Shown here: piece after piece, positions 62,295 to 64,000 of the stretch
Numbering within the stretch: position 1 is the first letter of the stretch
Layout: each line of letters opens with the position of its first letter
Source: Paracoccus endophyticus
GTDB taxonomy: Bacteria; Pseudomonadota; Alphaproteobacteria; Rhodobacterales; Rhodobacteraceae
Direction: 5' to 3'
NCBI RefSeq assembly: GCF_003286075.1
Contig: NZ_QLUV01000014.1
Span: forward strand, 1-64,000
DNA length: 64,000 nucleotides
Position numbers and translations under genes: made by a program
Notes under the pieces: model-generated
Databases searched by the model: none
What the model was told of the DNA's origin: nothing
Seen by the model: only the letters and a program-made list of their open reading frames with translations

Positions 62295-63362
62295 ATGACC
62301 CAGCCAACCCTTGGTTCCATCGCCCCCCGCCCCTCTCCCATGACGACCGGGGAAATCCTCGCGCCGTTGCAGCGGATGCGCCCGCTGCTGACCTGGGGCG
62401 CGATCCTTGCCGCGATGGCGCTGGGCCTCGGCGAAAGCCGGGCCGAGACGCTGCTGAACGTCAGCTATGATCCGACGCGCGAGCTTTACCGCGACGTGAA
62501 CGCGGCCTTCGCCGATTATTGGACCCGGCAGGGCCACCCCGCGCCACAGATCGAGACCAGCCACGGCGGCTCGGGCGCGCAGGCGCGCTCGGTGGTCGAG
62601 GGGCTGGGCGCGCAGGTGGTGACGCTGGCGCTGGCGTCCGACATCGACCGGATCGCCCAGGCCGGCAAGCTGCCCGCCGACTGGCAGTCGAAGCTGCCGC
62701 ACAATTCCTCGCCCTACACCTCGACCATCGTTTTCCTCGTGCGCGAGGGGAACCCCAGCGGCATCACGGACTGGGGCGATCTGGTCAAGGACGGGGTGCA
62801 GGTGATCACGCCCAACCCCAAGACCTCGGGCGGGGCGCGCTGGAACTATCTGGCGGCCTGGGCGTGGGCGGAACGCAACGGACAGGACCCCAAGGCGTTC
62901 GTGGGCCAACTGTTCAGGAACGTGCCGGTGCTGGATTCGGGCGCGCGGGGCGCGACCACGACATTCGCGCAGCGCGGCATCGGCGACGTGCTGCTGGCGT
63001 GGGAGAACGAGGCCTATCTGGCGCTGAAGGAGCTGGGCGAGGACCAGTTCGACATCGTGGTCCCCTCGGTCTCGGTCCTGGCCGAGCCGCCGGTCGCGGT
63101 GGTGGACGCCCACATCGCCAATGACGACCAGCGCGCGCTGGCCGAGGGATATCTGAACTTCCTGTATTCGCCGCAGGGACAGGCGCTGGCCTACAAGCAT
63201 TACTATCGCGCCTGGGACGCTTCGGCCGCGGCGCCCGAGGACGTGGCCCGTTTTCCGAAGGTCGAGCTGGTGGACATCGCCCATTTCGGCGGATGGGCCA
63301 AGGTGCAGCCCGAGCATTTCGGCGATGGTGGCGTCTTCGACCAGATCTACGTGCCGAAATGA
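62295..63362 (+). CDS. Sulfate/thiosulfate ABC transporter binding protein
   Basis: A 355-residue periplasmic protein. After a Sec signal (ILAAMALGLGESRA) come the family blocks NVSYDPTRELYRDVN, QIETSHGGSGAQARSVVEGL, TPNPKTSGGARWNYLAAWAWA and GARGATTTFAQRGIGDVLLAWENEA. The N-terminus before the signal is unusually long (about 35 residues). GAGGA lies 8 bp upstream of ATG 62295, while starts at 62280 and 62340 are alternatives. It overlaps cysT by 4 bp and would be first in a cysT-cysW-cysA operon. Confidence 0.94.
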   Translation: MTQPTLGSIAPRPSPMTTGEILAPLQRMRPLLTWGAILAAMALGLGESRAETLLNVSYDPTRELYRDVNAAFADYWTRQGHPAPQIETSHGGSGAQARSVVEGLGAQVVTLALASDIDRIAQAGKLPADWQSKLPHNSSPYTSTIVFLVREGNPSGITDWGDLVKDGVQVITPNPKTSGGARWNYLAAWAWAERNGQDPKAFVGQLFRNVPVLDSGARGATTTFAQRGIGDVLLAWENEAYLALKELGEDQFDIVVPSVSVLAEPPVAVVDAHIANDDQRALAEGYLNFLYSPQGQALAYKHYYRAWDASAAAPEDVARFPKVELVDIAHFGGWAKVQPEHFGDGGVFDQIYVPK

Positions 63363-64000
63363 CCGGGCGCGTGACACGGCGCGCCCTGGTGCAGCCCTCG
63401 CCCATGCCGGGCTTTGGGCTGGCGATGGGGATCACGCTGACCATGCTGTCGGTGGTGGTGCTGCTGCCCATCGGCGCCCTGCTTCTCAAGGGCGCCGACT
63501 TCGGCCCGGCCAACATCTGGGAGACGGTGAACCGGGACCGGGTCTGGGCGGCGCTGTGGCTGTCGTTCCGGCTGTCGTTCCTGGCGGCGCTGTTCAACCT
63601 GGTGTTCGGGGTGATGCTGGCCTGGGTGCTGGCCCGCTATCGCTTTCCGGGCCGCCGGCTGCTGGACGCCGCCGTTGACCTGCCCTTTGCCTTGCCGACC
63701 GCCGTCGCGGGCATCGCGCTGACCGCCCTTTATGCGCCGAACGGCGTCTTCGGGTCGGTGCTGGCCAGCCTGGGGATCAAGGTCGCCTATACGCAATGGG
63801 GCATCCTGATCGCACTGGTCTTTGTGGGCCTGCCCTTCGTCACCCGCACCGTGCAGCCGGTGATCGAGGAGATCGACCGCGAGGTCGAGGAGGCGTCCGC
63901 CACCCTGGGCGCATCCCGCCTGCACACGCTGCGCCGCGTGATCCTGCCGATGCTGGCGCCCGCGGCGCTGACGGGCTTCGCGCTCGCGCTGGCGCGTGCC
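63359..64000 (+). CDS. cysT: Sulfate ABC transporter permease CysT (truncated by window end)
   Basis: 214 codons are present and the 3' end is beyond the window. After a short cytoplasmic N-terminus come hydrophobic segments (ITLTMLSVVVLLPIGALLL, AALFNLVFGVMLAWVLARY). The BPD-transport region follows, with DLPFALPTAVAGIALTALYAP and the EAA-type EEASATLGASRLHTLRRVILP that contacts the ATPase. It forms the membrane channel with CysW. Its ATG overlaps the binding-protein stop (ATGA). Confidence 0.93.
   Translation, partial: MTGRVTRRALVQPSPMPGFGLAMGITLTMLSVVVLLPIGALLLKGADFGPANIWETVNRDRVWAALWLSFRLSFLAALFNLVFGVMLAWVLARYRFPGRRLLDAAVDLPFALPTAVAGIALTALYAPNGVFGSVLASLGIKVAYTQWGILIALVFVGLPFVTRTVQPVIEEIDREVEEASATLGASRLHTLRRVILPMLAPAALTGFALALARA

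Overview
This 64 kb window is high-GC (about 68-70% by eye), densely coded chromosomal DNA from an alphaproteobacterium of the Rhodobacteraceae/Paracoccaceae, most likely a Paracoccus. The evidence is the omega-transaminase at 14285-15652, which matches long stretches of the Paracoccus denitrificans enzyme as I remember it, the propionyl-CoA/methylmalonyl-CoA gene set, the DUF3572-pleD pair, HdaA, the TIGR02300 protein and ComEC. Most genes are housekeeping. I found no rRNA, no CRISPR array and no intact insertion sequence.

Layout. 1-2033: bolA-grxD, then a convergent pair of membrane-associated proteins (DUF883 and a holin-like protein). 2254-4456: exbB-exbD-tonB. 4568-10740 (minus): AI-2E transporter, hdaA, ppk1 and ppx. 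10895-19739: proS, DUF2937, miaB, omega-transaminase, comEC and gltX. 19793-27800: gltA with a clear terminator, an odd SDR, an M32 carboxypeptidase, ctaA, trmJ, a ThiE-like protein and guaA. 27797-33581: a monooxygenase-like protein, the corC-ybeY-phoH cluster, mlaF-mlaE and alr. 33783-43460: propionyl-CoA carboxylase (pccB, pccA) and methylmalonyl-CoA mutase, which together take propionyl-CoA to succinyl-CoA, interspersed with small lipoproteins and unknown proteins. 43520-48847: a decayed gene, a glycosyltransferase-like protein, small unknowns, hom, a GntR regulator, a YgjP-type protease and a TIGR02300 protein.

49053-53640 is the one clearly accessory region. A tRNA-Ala(GGC) gene carries a ~4.5 kb integrative element bounded by an 18-bp direct repeat of the tRNA 3' end. 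The element encodes a tyrosine integrase, a BRO-N antirepressor-like protein and a small serine recombinase. It also holds a repeat-rich noncoding kilobase with two related large hairpins and several copies of a second motif. Its GC is visibly lower than the chromosome.

53987-64000: an H-NOX-like protein with an overlapping GGDEF protein, DUF3572, a PleD-like GGDEF protein, a squalene/phytoene-synthase-like protein, cimA and cysS. The 3' third of cysS has quite different base composition. The window ends in an Rrf2 regulator next to the start of a sulfate ABC transporter operon (binding protein and truncated cysT).

The most interesting signals are the compact tRNA-Ala element with paired putative integrase arm sites and structured repeats, the H-NOX/GGDEF pair that seems to have lost its heme ligand, the degenerate PleD receiver, the mosaic cysS, and the tandem glycine-zipper lipoproteins with a terminator just before pccA.
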